A DNA stretch of 64,000 nucleotides from NCBI GenBank assembly GCA_018907035.1, contig JACCIC010000014.1, positions 2,860,001 to 2,924,000 on the forward strand, given 5' to 3'. The DNA comes from Sycobia sp. Sy_11. Its lineage: Eukaryota; Arthropoda; Insecta; Hymenoptera; Epichrysomallidae. The notes beneath the pieces were generated by a model. It searched no databases, was not told where the DNA came from, and saw nothing but the letters and a program-made list of their open reading frames with translations. Below, piece after piece: positions 1-11,829 of the stretch (within the stretch, counting starts at the first letter, position 1; each line of letters begins with the position of its first letter). The translations under genes were made by a program, and so were the position numbers.

Positions 1-236
1 ATCGGCGCAGATTAGACGATGATCGATGCACAGTTGGGACAGTCATAGTTCTTGCAACTCTCGATCTCCTTCGACATATCCCCCCCCCACATCTCTCACG
101 AGATTACAGCTCGAAATTCCTCAAAAGCCTTATTACTTTAAAGTAAGAGGCTTTTGGCGAAGCGCGGCGGTACCTTTCGCCGGTTTCGCGATCTCGCGCA
201 GATCGGACGCAGCACGCGGCTGCCTAGGTACAATCT

Positions 237-256
237 TATATATATATATATATATA
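237..256. repeat. (TA)10 microsatellite
   Basis: A perfect 20-bp TA dinucleotide run, the first of about 55 in the window. Confidence 0.95.
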
Positions 257-520
257 AACCCCAAGCGCGAAGAGTGCCGGTAATAAAACCGCCCCGCTCC
301 CTCCTCGCTCCCAGACGCAATGCCGACTTTGCGCGAGCGCATATAAATATTCCCTCCTCCCTTATGCACTATCAAAACGGCATCTCGACCGGCCGTGCGT
401 GTGTGCGTGCGAACGAGCTCTATCTCGACGATCGCGAAAACTTCGCGGCGGCCCGGTTGTCCAGCTCCCCCCTCCCCCTCCCCCATGCCACCTTTCTCCG
501 ACTTCACCCAGGACTAAGCG

Positions 521-521
<1 letters not shown>

Positions 522-549
<28 letters not shown>
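522..549. repeat. (GA)n microsatellite
   Basis: A perfect 28-bp purine dinucleotide array. Confidence 0.95.
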
Positions 550-552
<3 letters not shown>

Positions 553-1445
553 TGGAGGCACGATGATCGGCAGGAATATAACGCAAAGATCGCCGAATCC
601 TTCCTGTACAAGAATCGGCGGAAGCTTTTTCGCGATGCGTTCCCAAATGCGCTAATTCGCCGTGGTCCACTGCAGTGTAATAATGACGAAGCGACTGATG
701 CAAGAGTGCGAGAGAGAGAGAGAGAGAGTGAGAGGGGGTTGGGGAGATGGAGAGAGCAAAGAAGCCCGGGCGCGCAAGAAAACACAAAGAGACATAGCGT
801 ATAGAGCACGCGGATCGACGCGCGCGCGCGGCCCGAGCCGTGGGAAACTCGCGCTCTTCACCTCGGCCGCATAACCCTCTCCCGAAGACGACGAGGACGA
901 GGAGCACGGGAGGGGGGTAGGAGGAGGAGGACGTCAGAGGGAGAGAGAGAGAGAGAGGAGAGTAGCGAATTCTGTCGTAACCGTACCGCTGCGCGGCGTC
1001 GTCTGCCGCCGCCAAGCTCTCTCCACCGCTCGGCTAACCCACTACCACAGCTACCACTGCTACAACTACCACCGGAGTCTGCCGTACTGACGCATTCTGT
1101 ACACACACGCGACGAGGTGGATCGGACCGCGCGGAGGCGCGCAATATCCAATGCGCGAGCGCGACTCGCGCGCGCTCGGGCGCACTCGCTCTCGCGCTAT
1201 ATTCGATCCTATAACGGTTCGTTAATCCGATCCTATGCAAATTGAATGTAAAACGCATCCGTAATAGTCCCTTCTCCTCACCCGTGAGCGTAGAGGGTCC
1301 CTCGGCCTCTCCCCTCCCGCCTCTATCCGCCGTGTCCCTCTTTTCTATAGGAGCAAGGGGTACGTCTGTGCGCGAGCCGCTAATTGTAATTAATTGGCTG
1401 CCTCGGTAACTTGTCCCCTCTCCCCCTCCCCTCGCTCTTCCCCTC

Positions 1446-1558
1446 ATCCTCTATGAACATATATATACATATATATATATATATATACATACATACATAC
1501 ATACATATATATATATGTCTTATCTCACATCCAAGATATTATATATATATATATATAT
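1446..1558. repeat. Compound (TA)n/(CATA)n array
   Basis: TA runs flank a short CATA tetranucleotide array (1488-1505), and a second TA run lies at 1541-1558. The CATA units look like point-mutated TA units. Confidence 0.9.
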
Positions 1559-1616
1559 AAATACAACGAATTGGGACGAGCAGCGAATGCGCCTTTTGTA
1601 ACCACCCCTTTCTCTC

Positions 1617-1617
1617 G

Positions 1618-1650
<33 letters not shown>
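1617..1650. repeat. (CT)n microsatellite
   Basis: A CT array with one TTT interruption. Confidence 0.93.
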
Positions 1651-1652
<2 letters not shown>

Positions 1653-2163
1653 GGTATATACATACAGACCGATGCAATCTGCGCGAAGATTACAAGCGGC
1701 GCAGCGAGGTGCCCGCATCGCTGTGCTTTGACTACGCGCCTTCCCACAATATTATATTCGCGATATTCCGAATAGTCAGGGGGATTTTACGGATATATAT
1801 ATATCAGGTGCTATAGAGGAATGTTCGTCCAAGCACCTCTTTCGGTCTAGATGTAGGTGTCTGTCTCTATTTGTACGACTGTGTGTATGTGTGTGTATGT
1901 GTGTGAATGAATGGTGGAATCACTCGTCCCTCGGATTGGACATGCTCGACTGGCGGAGATACATAAAGTGGTAGGAGGAGTGAGGGGAGAGGGGATAGCG
2001 TGACTTTTGGGTCGATCGATCAATCATTCGAGGCTCCAGACGAGGAGGCGGTTGATATTGGCGGTGATCGATCGGCGGCAAAGGGATCCGTCTGTCGTAC
2101 ACACATATACCATTCGTATGGGGATTCAGTGGTCAAGTAAGCGGTGCAAGTGTATAATATACA

Positions 2164-2169
<6 letters not shown>

Positions 2170-2213
<44 letters not shown>
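2170..2213. repeat. (TA)22 microsatellite
   Basis: A perfect 44-bp TA run. With the array at 2334-2391, 120 bp away, it can form a long self-complementary stem. Confidence 0.97.
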
Positions 2214-2216
<3 letters not shown>

Positions 2217-2330
2217 ATGGTCGCCGCTGCAAGAGCTTCAAAGGGACGATCGGTATACAGGTTATATGGAGAAACTATTGGGCGTGGAGTGGGAGAATAC
2301 TCGGGTGATGTGCAACGGATCAATCGTGAC

Positions 2331-2333
<3 letters not shown>

Positions 2334-2387
<54 letters not shown>

Positions 2388-2391
2388 TATA
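2334..2391. repeat. (TA)n microsatellite
   Basis: A 58-bp TA array with a single C interruption at 2382. Confidence 0.97.
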
Positions 2392-2539
2392 GAAAAGGAA
2401 ATAGTGTCGAACGTTTCGTCGAATTATTATTCGCTGTTATGAATGTTGTGGCAGTGCTGGAAGGCAGGGAGGGGGAGGGGGGAAGACGGATGGATATCAA
2501 AATACAAAAATTACGACATGGGAACGATCGACCGTCTTC

Positions 2540-3350
2540 GATCGTCCCTTTGTAAAGCTGAAATTCCTTCCGCCTTAATGACGAGTCCGATGGACCCCCC
2601 CCCCGAACCGTCTTAGTCGTGCCTGTTTTACGCGTTGCACGAGACTGTCACGGGTGACAAAGTTGTGCCCGGTGGACGCTAAAGCGCGAATAAATTCTGC
2701 CAGTACGAATGCTCCGAGGTCCCCGACGTCGCCTGTCCACGCGTGGTGGTTTATATTGCGAAAGATCCCGTAATCAAAATGTGACCGTTAGAGCAGAAGT
2801 ACCGTAGATGCGCGCTGCGTAGGATATCCGTACGTTGCGCAATAGAGCATGCGTTGATATAAGGACAATTCGATGAAATTATCATTCGTCTGCGGCGACA
2901 ACGATTATAGTTGACTGAAAATCAAACGATAAAAATTCAATCGGATATGTATATACTGAATGTCATATCATATCCCATATCGTCATTAAGAACTGAAAGT
3001 ATGCAGATATACTACTTGCTGGAAAAAAGTTCATTTATTGCACTGTCTCACATGTATGCTTGTAGTGCAGTTTAGAAGATATCCATTTCCACAAAATTTG
3101 AACTTTTTAAAAAAGACAAAGACAAAAAATGCTGATCAGAACGAAGTAAGAGGAAAACGAGCTTAGAATAATTCCCCTCATGACGTGATTGGCCAACTAT
3201 TTAATAATCGATATTACGAAAGTGTGCCAATATAAAATGAGCGTATGCGGAATTCTAACTGCCTTCCGAGTATAAAACTTTGCCGGCATTAACTTTGGAA
3301 TTTAGTTTATTAGTCCTTTTTTTGTCTGGTGTCCAAACTGGGAACGGCGG
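2540..3350. other. Unique sequence, no gene seen
   Basis: Moderately AT-rich, free of microsatellites apart from a short C run near 2596. No exon with paired splice sites and no RNA gene seen. Confidence 0.5.
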
Positions 3351-3351
3351 C

Positions 3352-3353
<2 letters not shown>

Positions 3354-3381
<28 letters not shown>
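3354..3381. repeat. (GA)14 microsatellite with G run
   Basis: A perfect GA array ending in a run of G. Confidence 0.95.
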
Positions 3382-3384
<3 letters not shown>

Positions 3385-3389
<5 letters not shown>

Positions 3390-4490
3390 AGTTCTTGCTG
3401 CTTATCATTTAACACTTTAATTATGAAACCATTCAAGATATTAATCTATGAATATACTCGATACTCAAGTTATTTCGTTCGATAATCATTCCTTCTAACC
3501 ATTGTATTTTATATGTGTAGATTTCCTTATACTTTAAAAAAATATTTACTATTTTTCATATCTTTTGTAATAACTTTTTTTTTATTTCTTTTGTTCGTTT
3601 ATGCTCGCGATCTTGGACGGATTGGATTTAAAAATCTAATTTCAGATTAGTACAAGCGTACCAAATATTTCCAGGACCATCGGGGAATTATCGTAATAAT
3701 GAGACGGCTTCGCAGACAAGGGATCGAGCGTTTAAACTTTTCGTATATATCTATATTCGTAAAGGAAAAAAGGACAACGGAAATATCTGTTTCACCCGGT
3801 TTTGAGAAGGCACGCCGCGGGGCGAACGTAGTCGGGGGTTTGATGGCTTCGACGAACGCCTCACCCCCCCCCCCCCCAACGACTCCTCTCGCGCCGCTCT
3901 GTCGTGGAAAGAGTGCCGCGCAGCGGTACCATAATGACCCAATGGACGGCGCCGCCATTGCTTGAGAACCGATAAATTATTGCTTCATATTCTCGTGCAT
4001 ATATAATCTATATAACGCTCGGCCGGCGTCACTGTCCCGCCGCAACCTTAACGGCCGCGCGCGCGCTGCATATAGAACTGGTATGTACGGCGCGCGCGTG
4101 CACACACATGTTTAGAAAGTCTACATAAGCGCGTATAAAACGAGCTTCCGCGAGGGAATGATCGACGTTGACTTAACGGGTGGGTCACGTGGCCGCTTAC
4201 AGGTACATTGCCTGTACCATAACCACGCGGGACTCATTACGTTTAACAATGTATAATGTGTATGTGTGTGTATAATATATATATATTATACATGTATACG
4301 TTATATGCGCGCGGGCTCATTAGCAATTGTGTACGGCGCGGGCGCGATTAATGCGCACCGTGGGCAAATATTGTATCGGGGTTGGGGGGGGGGGAGACTC
4401 GCTGTGGGGCGCGCGACGGTAATGTACACGTTCGATTCGCTTCTTTTTTCTTTTTTAACGAGCGGAGGAGGGGAGGTTCTAGTGCAATGA
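3385..4490. other. Mixed unique sequence, no gene seen
   Basis: AT-rich to about 3650, then CpG-rich with C- and G-homopolymer runs and CG/CA alternation (4057-4110). Two TATAAAA-like strings (3274, 4135) occur without a supporting exon. Confidence 0.4.
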
Positions 4491-4493
4491 GAA

Positions 4494-4494
<1 letters not shown>

Positions 4495-4537
<43 letters not shown>
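4495..4537. repeat. (CT)n microsatellite
   Basis: A 43-bp CT array followed by a CT/T-rich tail to 4557 and then CGCGCG. Confidence 0.96.
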
Positions 4538-4545
<8 letters not shown>

Positions 4546-5107
4546 TTCCCTTTTCCCTGTCAGTGCGCGCGCGCGCGTATAATGACCGTTTGTTTAGCGA
4601 TTCTTTTAAAACAGAGTCAGAGCGAAAGCTCGCTCGGAAAAGCGCGTTGGACAAGCGCTTCTGTCGTCAGGAGCTTTGATTTTTATTGCTGTTTTTTTTT
4701 ATCTTATGTCTTTGCGTCTTACGACGGATGATTGCCGTTTTCAATGATAAAAAAAGACTTTGATTTGTTAGGAAAGATTTATTTATTTTCCTTCCTTGCC
4801 TTTCTAAAGAAGCGCGCGCGTGTGTATGTGTGCGTGTGTGACAACATTACCTTAACCTGAGTGGCAATTCTAAAAATTCTGTTCTTCGTTTTCTCAGTAC
4901 GCGAAATCCGTCAGTTTTTGCATTCTTTTATATGCATATATGGTACGTCAATCCATTCCGTAAACATGTAGAAAAATCATCGTACTGGAGAGCTCCGGTG
5001 ACGCTGAGCGAGGGGAGCGCCCCGGCGGTGAAAGGAGCCAAGCGTTACGTCTCCGGCTTCGCTCGTCGATGACTCGTCTCCCTTGCTTTCTTCAAGCGAA
5101 CCCGCGG

Positions 5108-5109
<2 letters not shown>

Positions 5110-5137
<28 letters not shown>
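5110..5137. repeat. (CT)14 microsatellite
   Basis: A perfect 28-bp CT array inside CpG-rich sequence. Confidence 0.95.
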
Positions 5138-5138
<1 letters not shown>

Positions 5139-5359
5139 CTCCGTCGTCTCTCTCATCTTCTCGGGCCCGCCGGCCGGTCGAGCGCGAACAACGCTCGGGG
5201 GCTATACGCTACCTGGCTCCAGGTCTCAGGCAGGTGGGCTTGCGCGCAGCTATAAGCCCCGGCCCTCCTTCGAACGCGCCTGCGACACTGTCGAATACGG
5301 AAATGCGCCCGCAAGCTATCGACGACGGCGAAAGACTAGCGCGATCTAAAATTTCATAA

Positions 5360-6400
5360 TCGTCTAATTGGGGAAATTCGAGTTTTAAGCGCGTTCGAGG
5401 TCGGACAAAGTCTTTTATCCACGGACGAATTCCATATAATTCTTTTCGTTATATTCTAATCGAAGGCATTATTTTTCGTTGTCCTTTTCGTGGTCCGTTG
5501 AGCTTTTGCGAGGATTTTTACTTTCCAAAATCCCATTTAGTCGTAATTATAATACTGTAGTTTCACTCGTCGCACGAACTAAACGTAACCTAAGTCTCAA
5601 TTTAACCCCAGCCACTTGGCATTTGACCAGTCTGCGGGAAGACCTATGGCCAAACGTTGTGGGAAAAATGCCGATTAGCAAAACACGCTCCGGAACTCGA
5701 TCAATGCGTCGGTGTTAATGAAAGACATATTTTAGCAACAAATAAAATGAAAATAATGTTTCAAATGGTTTTTTTTTGTTGTTATTCTTCAATAATTGTA
5801 ATGCACGTATTTCGTTTAGAAATAGAACTACATATCAGCCGTAAAAAAACTGCTTTCTCATTATGTTTCATTTTTATTATGTTGGTTCGTACTTTTATCA
5901 TTCCTCGCCATTTCAACGTCAGAAAATGAGATAAATCTTGAGATTTTATGAGGCTCAGGCTCATAAATACAATGGTAAGTGAAATCAGTAAATACTTTTA
6001 GATTTTTACGTATTTCGGCATTCCTTACTTCTTTACTGTCATTTTTAACTCATAAGCAAGCGATTCCGAAATATTGCTGATAAAAAAATTATACTTTCGC
6101 CTCTACTTATTGTACTCTCCTGTAGTCCATATTAGTTCGTACAGCTTGCCGCCGATAGCAGGGGATACTATAAAGCTACCAATATCCTCAAGTTCTTTAA
6201 CAATGCATCGAATGATTGGCGATAACAATTTTTCGACTCGACGCGCTCGTAAAAGGGTCGCGAGCCGATTCCCGCGGTGATTCGATCTATTTCTCGGCAA
6301 TTTTGACAGATACAATAAGAGCGCCCGTGAGTTCCATACGCGCGCGTGCAGGTCCCATCATAGAATACGATTGTCCGCGTGTATATACAAAGAAGGAAGG
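5360..6400. other. AT-rich unique sequence with splice-like motifs
   Basis: Contains a good acceptor at 6124-6125 (CTCTCCTGTAG) and a donor-like CCC|GTGAGT at 6328, but every frame between them has a stop. An acceptor at 5921-5922 with donor ATG|GTAAGT at 5975 encloses 52 nt that are also stopped in all frames. Nothing here is supported as a coding exon. Confidence 0.3.
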
Positions 6401-6728
6401 TGGGGGCGAGACAGAGAGAGGGAGAGAGAGAGAGAGAGACAGACAGACTAAAAGGAAAAGGGAGAAGAGACGGGGGAGGGGCAAAAATGGGAAAATCCAC
6501 CCGGACGACCCTCGCGTCCGGCCACGCGCCCGCTCTCCGCTAAATTCCTCGGGCGCGTTCGGGCATTTATGTAAGCATGACGAAGGCCGAGGGGGTTAGA
6601 GGGAACCCGGCCGTTATAATTCTTCCGGGCTGTAGAGCGCGGCGCGTCGCGACGATCATGGCGCGTATATGTACGCAGTCTCGCACAGGAGAGGAGAGTG
6701 AGGGGGGGTGTGTGCGTGTGTGCGTGAG

Positions 6729-6760
6729 AGTGAGAGAGCGAGAGAGAGAGAGAGAGAGAG
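6729..6760. repeat. (GA)n microsatellite
   Basis: A GA array adjoining a GT/G-rich segment. Confidence 0.93.
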
Positions 6761-7026
6761 CCGAGCACCAGGCGCGCTGGATTTCAGGAATTTTCGCGAG
6801 ACCTATTCGGTTCCGCGAGGGCTTTAATCGGTGCACGAAGGGTGGCGGTGGGTGGCGGGAGCGGGAGGGATGGGGAGCGAGGAGCTTAAAAGGGCCGGGC
6901 AACACGCGCCGGATGTATCCTCGCAGCGTGTAATACGCGTGTCCAGCCGGCGCGTAATTTCGGATGGAATTTAAAGGCCGCGCGTATATAGAGCCGCTTC
7001 GTTTTCGAGAGGAGGGTTCGCACGGA

Positions 7027-7061
7027 CGGGGGCGTGTGTGCGAGAGAGAAACAGACAGAGA

Positions 7062-7107
<46 letters not shown>
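7027..7107. repeat. (GA)n array with degenerate flanks
   Basis: A pure GA core at 7065-7107, with GACA and GGGA variant units on both sides, as expected from slippage plus point mutation. Confidence 0.93.
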
Positions 7108-7113
<6 letters not shown>

Positions 7114-7585
7114 CAGAGAAGGTTTGTAGGTAATAGAGGAAGAGTTGGAGGAGGAGCAGGCCGAGGAGGTGGAGGAGGAGGATTTCGATAATTTGTTTTA
7201 GCTCGAAACGTTCCGGGACTGTATAGGGCGACGAGGGGCGGGGGAGAGGGGAGAAGGGATGTACGAGCGTTACGCGAATCGTAAAATGCCGTTATTACGT
7301 CGTTGATTCCTCTTTTCTCCTTCGCCCCGTCCCTCCCGCTCTTCCGACCGGGGCCCGCCGCCATCCCCACCCCAACTCCCCACCTTTTTTTTCACGTTAC
7401 ACGACCGCCGTCCGGCGCGCTGCAGATTGCCGACAATTTGCCTCCCCCCGCACCTCCCCCACACCCCACCACAGCCCGTCCTCCTTTTTTTGGCGCGCGC
7501 GCCCGCGCGCCCGCCTTTGACGGCGTGGCCGCACGGAGGCGGCGGCCCGGGGAAATGAATTTTGAGCGCTGTAGCCCTTTATACC

Positions 7586-7589
<4 letters not shown>

Positions 7590-7637
<48 letters not shown>
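7590..7637. repeat. (TA)24 microsatellite
   Basis: A perfect 48-bp TA run. Confidence 0.97.
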
Positions 7638-7638
<1 letters not shown>

Positions 7639-7639
7639 C

Positions 7640-8120
7640 ACTGCTGATGCACACATATACATACCCATCCGCTCTTGTACCATTGTCGAAAGAGTTACTT
7701 TTTGCGAAATTGATTATACGGTTTCTTTTCTTCCGTGGCCTTACCGCGTCGATGCTTTTCAATCTACTTGTTTTATAGATTTTAAAAGGTCCCTTTTTTT
7801 AAATCTTCTTCTTTTTTCCCTTTTTATTGAATGATGGGGAAACTATAGGCAAAAACGGAGCTTCAAATTTGGAGGTATTAAAGTTAATGCAATAATAAGA
7901 ATTATCGAAGAATCTAGGTCAGAGTATATATATGAATATACATGTATACATAAGGAAAATAATTTACCGGTTCAAATTAGTGGAATGACTCCTAATGAAA
8001 TAAATGGAAGAACGACTTAAATAGCTATAGGGATATTTTAGGAAACAATGAAAAAGATTAAAAAATATTTATGCACACAACATTTAGTATTATTTATATT
8101 ATTGCCATACGGTCGCACGA
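7640..8120. other. AT-rich unique sequence upstream of ratchet site 1
   Basis: No exon or RNA gene seen. It leads into the pyrimidine tract of the recursive splice site at 8152. Confidence 0.45.
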
Positions 8121-8126
8121 TAATTA

Positions 8127-8158
8127 ACGTTCTATTTATCTTTCTGTTACAGGTGAGT
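8127..8158 (+). other. Recursive (ratchet) splice site 1
   Basis: A 3' splice site is fused to a 5' splice site: a T/C-rich tract (8130-8149) ends in ACAG at 8149-8152 and is followed at once by GTGAGT at 8153-8158, giving YAG|GTGAGT. A branchpoint-like TTAAC (8124-8128) puts a candidate branch A at 8127, 25 nt upstream of the junction. In Drosophila and in long vertebrate neuronal genes this zero-length-exon arrangement lets a long intron be removed in steps, because splicing to the site recreates a donor. A second site of the same form on the same strand at 49741 argues against chance. Function is inferred from motif form alone. It could also be an ordinary acceptor with a coincidental GTGAGT. 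Confidence 0.6.
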
Positions 8159-8214
8159 TTTCATGTCTGTCGTGTCATCGTCCATGCAAGCCAATTAATA
8201 CAATTTTTCACCCG
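8153..8214 (+). other. Candidate RS-exon downstream of ratchet site 1
   Basis: This 62-nt segment starts at the regenerated donor of ratchet site 1 and ends at a strong independent donor (CCCG|GTAAGT, GT at 8215). That spacing is typical of RS-exons, which help exon definition of the recursive site and are normally skipped because the upstream donor wins. Two of three frames are open across it (starting Val-Ser-Phe-His, and Glu-Phe-Ser-Cys), so inclusion would not necessarily introduce a stop inside the segment. It could alternatively be a cryptic or regulated cassette exon. No homology is recognised. Confidence 0.4.
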
Positions 8215-8331
8215 GTAAGTCAGTGCGATGCGGCGGAATTGGATTGCAAAATAATATATCATTAATCCAACTTTCTAGAAGAATACTTTTAACCCAAGTT
8301 TCAAACAAAGTTGTTGTGGGGCGAATATTTA

Positions 8332-8334
<3 letters not shown>

Positions 8335-8388
<54 letters not shown>
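8335..8388. repeat. (TA)27 microsatellite
   Basis: A perfect 54-bp TA run, 120 bp downstream of the RS-exon donor. Confidence 0.97.
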
Positions 8389-8390
<2 letters not shown>

Positions 8391-8495
8391 GCTGGAACAC
8401 ATCCATCCAACGTTTTACGCTCGCGCCTGCATCGGATCTCGTTATAGTTGTTATAATAACAAGGTATCCGGCGATGGAGGAGTGCATTAACGGTG

Positions 8496-8498
<3 letters not shown>

Positions 8499-8542
<44 letters not shown>
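8499..8542. repeat. (TA)22 microsatellite
   Basis: A perfect 44-bp TA run, 110 bp from the previous one. The pair could form a stem-loop. Confidence 0.97.
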
Positions 8543-8543
<1 letters not shown>

Positions 8544-9005
8544 CTTTGTAGATTAATTATTTCGATCGTGCATGGAGTCACGAATGCGAAAGTTCGAGTA
8601 AGAAATCATTTTCCGCTTTTATATATATATATATAGAACTTGTATACGTGTTTATCTACGCCAGCTCGTGACTGTCAAAACTTATGCTAAGTTCGAGCTT
8701 AAGTTTCGGTAAGCCAAACATTCAGTATATCAAAATTAAATATACAAACTTTATAACGAGAATCGTTGTGGAATGCCCCCCCCCCACTCTCGATCGACTA
8801 CCCAACAGGAGTCTATCTTAAGAGAGCGAGAATTTTCGAAATTCTCTTTGCCCCACCCCCAGTTGAAATGTCGAGCGAACAGACAATAGCGCATATTCAT
8901 AGATATACAAATCGCGTAGTTCGCTTAAAGCCCTAAAGAAAATTGCGGCACGACACAATTGTTTTTCTCCAAATGTGCGCTCGAGCGATTTTTTGTTCTT
9001 TGCTC

Positions 9006-9112
<107 letters not shown>

Positions 9113-9392
9113 CAAATATATCGATATATACACTTGGACGTGAAATATTCAACCGATTATATACCTCTTAACGTAGCTTAAAATGCAATTTGCTTTTCAT
9201 AACGCGCATAAACTTCGTCGTTGCGCTGTTCTCTCTCTCGGGTGTATATTGAACAAATAATTGATCCATTGTATTATCGCATATCCATCTATACACGTAT
9301 ACTTTAGCAATGTTTTATTATACATTGTGTCGTCACAGGAGATGCCTTCGCAATTCCCATGTTTGCCAAGGTAGCGAGGTGGTATTTATGCC

Positions 9393-9398
<6 letters not shown>

Positions 9399-9442
<44 letters not shown>
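9399..9442. repeat. (TA)22 microsatellite
   Basis: A perfect TA run followed by a short CA run. Confidence 0.97.
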
Positions 9443-9449
<7 letters not shown>

Positions 9450-10700
9450 TAACCTATTATATACCTATATAATTAAAATTAATAAATTTTTCTCCGGTAT
9501 TTTTGCGCAACGCCTTCGCGGGAGGGTTTCGCAGTCGCGGAGCGAGCCTTACGGATCTTGGGCGCGAGCGCTTAAACGGCGTGTATCAACAATACCGCGA
9601 CTTCGGAACGACCCGGATAATTTGCCGATAGCTCGACGGAGAGGGGCGCTATTGGTTGTACAATGCGTATACATAATTACTTTTGAAATCTAACCGGATT
9701 CCATCAAATGTGCCTCCCCCCCCCCTATTGTGCCATTGCTTGTTGCGACGTTTAAGTCCGGTGCTCCAGCAATCATTAGCCTGATTACGAAATCGGCCTG
9801 CTGCACGGCGGCGCTTGACGGTCAGTCATTCGAGAATCGATCCCAAAAATTAGGGGAATCGAACGACTCGATGGACGCTATTTCATAAACGTATATATGT
9901 AAATTTACGGCAGAAAGAATTATTCAGATTTAGGTATTCGCTATTCGATGGATTTTTATATGTTCAATGGACATTCGAGCGATCAATTTCAAGCCTCTAC
10001 ATAAGGATATATACACTTGTCAGAATTGATGAACAATTCACTTTGGAATTTTTTACTACGGAATCCTGTAGCAATAAAATTGACAATATATATATATATG
10101 GACACACACAGAGATACTATATTTTAGAAATTAGCAATACTTTTTTAGTCGGCCACTTCAAACAGGACGTAATAATCAGATCCCAGTACATATATATAGG
10201 AATCTATTGTGAATTTCTGCACTTGGAGGGCTTCACATCAGACGACGTAGCGACAGAGAGGGAAGACAATTACATTATGAAAGTTCGCCTCTTTACCTCT
10301 ATATACATATATGTATACGTATATATACCGGTACTCCCCGCATATCTCGGAAGTATAGAGGCGGTCGCGGGCCGGGGTGGGGCGGCCAGGGAGTAATGGC
10401 GGAAAGCATGAATGAGCTAATCGATTTCCCGTGTGCGCGCGCGCTCGCTTCGGCGGCGGAGCCCCCTCCACTCCACCACCACCGCCACCTCCTCCTCCAT
10501 CGTGCATTCTCTATCGCCGTTCGGCGTCTCTCCCCCCCTCCCCCCCTCTCGCTCTCAACTGCGCTATTCGCACAGCGGCGATATATACGTATACATCTAA
10601 CGTGTATTCTGCACACATAAGACCGCGCAACATATTAGCAGTGACTTAGCGGAGAGCGCGCCGGCGCGGGCGCCTAGATGACGCGTCTATATATATATAT
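9450..10700. other. Unique and low-complexity sequence, no gene seen
   Basis: Mostly unique to about 10340, then C-rich and CpG-rich (10440-10570). No paired splice sites with an open frame. Confidence 0.4.
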
Positions 10701-10710
10701 AACAGGGAGC

Positions 10711-10711
10711 A

Positions 10712-10745
<34 letters not shown>
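10711..10745. repeat. (GA)n microsatellite
   Basis: A perfect GA array of about 34 bp. Confidence 0.95.
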
Positions 10746-11619
10746 CGTATGGGGGAGAGTCAGTTACGACCTCACGGCAGTCATTATGTTATATGCACAC
10801 CGCTGCCGTACACCGCCGTGCGGCTACTAGAATGTTTTAAATTGCAAATATAACCAGACCGCCTCTATCCCTCCCACCTCCCCCCCCCCTTTCTCCGCAT
10901 CTCCCTGACTCCCCATTTCATTCCCCGTTCCGCGCTAGAGGCGTATATAACGCGCATTTATGAAGTCATCGAGCGACATTGGCGCGTGTCCTTTCTCGTC
11001 TCCCGGGCCCCGAGCCACTGCTCACGGGCAACCGTGTCGCAATTCTCCATCGAGGAAGTTTCCTTTTATTCGGCGGACTATCGGGCTTTTCCATTCTTCC
11101 GTCGGGTCCTTTCGTCTTATTCCCCTCTTCTCTCTCTCTCTCTCTCTCTTTCTCTCCCACCCTCCCTTCCTCCCTCCCTCTATCCTCTTTGCATTTTTCC
11201 CTTTATACGCCCGATGACGAGGGTGCTTGCTTGAGGGTAGGGGGGGAGGGTGGAAGGTCGGTGGACGGGGGGGAGGGTAGGGAGAGAGAGCCCGAATTGA
11301 ATTGATATGGGTTTTGCCCCGGCGATTCGGCCGAGCTATCGCGATTATGTGCGCCTCGGGAGAGCGGTTTGACGGCCGTTCGGTTTTCTATATCCGGTGT
11401 CCGCGAGGAGGTAAAAAGGGCGCGCCGCTTTCCCTTCCGTGTCTATAGGTATATGTGTATATGTATGCGTGTCTATATATGTATGTGCATATATAGGTAC
11501 CGCTTCGTTTTTACGGTTATCGACGTAATTGCGCCTCGCTTCCTATAGTTTCGGTGATTTCGGGACGTTAGAGAGATGGGTGGGGACCGAGGGGAAGGGA
11601 AACGGCCGACTATCGGTTG

Positions 11620-11623
<4 letters not shown>

Positions 11624-11669
<46 letters not shown>
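11624..11669. repeat. (TA)23 microsatellite
   Basis: A perfect 46-bp TA run. Confidence 0.97.
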
Positions 11670-11673
<4 letters not shown>

Positions 11674-11829
11674 TGGATATATACAGAAAGCATCTCCCCA
11701 TTGTTCCTCTCGCCACTGCGAACTTCATTCCCTCTATAGATGCTTTGCCGAACGACAAGTCGGATGGGGGGAAATTTCTCGTTCGTGGCGTGGTACAGTT
11801 TTGCCAGGAGTCCTTACATTTATTTAATT

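Larger units (their letters stand above)
1..1440. other. CpG-rich segment without a recognised gene
   Basis: CpG-dense sequence with short (TA)n (237-256) and (GA)n tracts (522-549, 712-728, 939-957). The 860-1150 part, with many GAGGACGACG-type codons and CG clusters, resembles insect 5' UTR or promoter DNA, but I find no convincing donor or conserved peptide. Long open frames on both strands here reflect scarcity of stop codons, not coding evidence. Confidence 0.4.

Noticed and set aside
2007..2555. Long open frame rich in Tyr-Ile repeats
   Set aside because: The frame exists because TATA repeats have no stop in that phase. No non-repeat domain. The same applies to all Tyr-Ile, Leu-Ser and Arg-Glu frames in the window.
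3955..3975. 12-nt match to the insect/vertebrate miR-137 core (ATTGCTTGAGAA)
   Set aside because: The remaining mature sequence does not match and no opposing hairpin arm is present upstream or downstream.
6126..6327. Acceptor at 6125 and donor CCC|GTGAGT at 6328
   Set aside because: All three frames contain stops before the donor, and the donor is weak. No other support.
7970..7985. GGTTCAAAT resembling a tRNA B box
   Set aside because: No A box or cloverleaf stems at the required spacing.
11430..11455. CTATAG|GTATAT after a C/T-rich stretch as a ratchet site
   Set aside because: GTATAT is a weak donor and the surrounding sequence is TA/TG low complexity that produces such strings readily.
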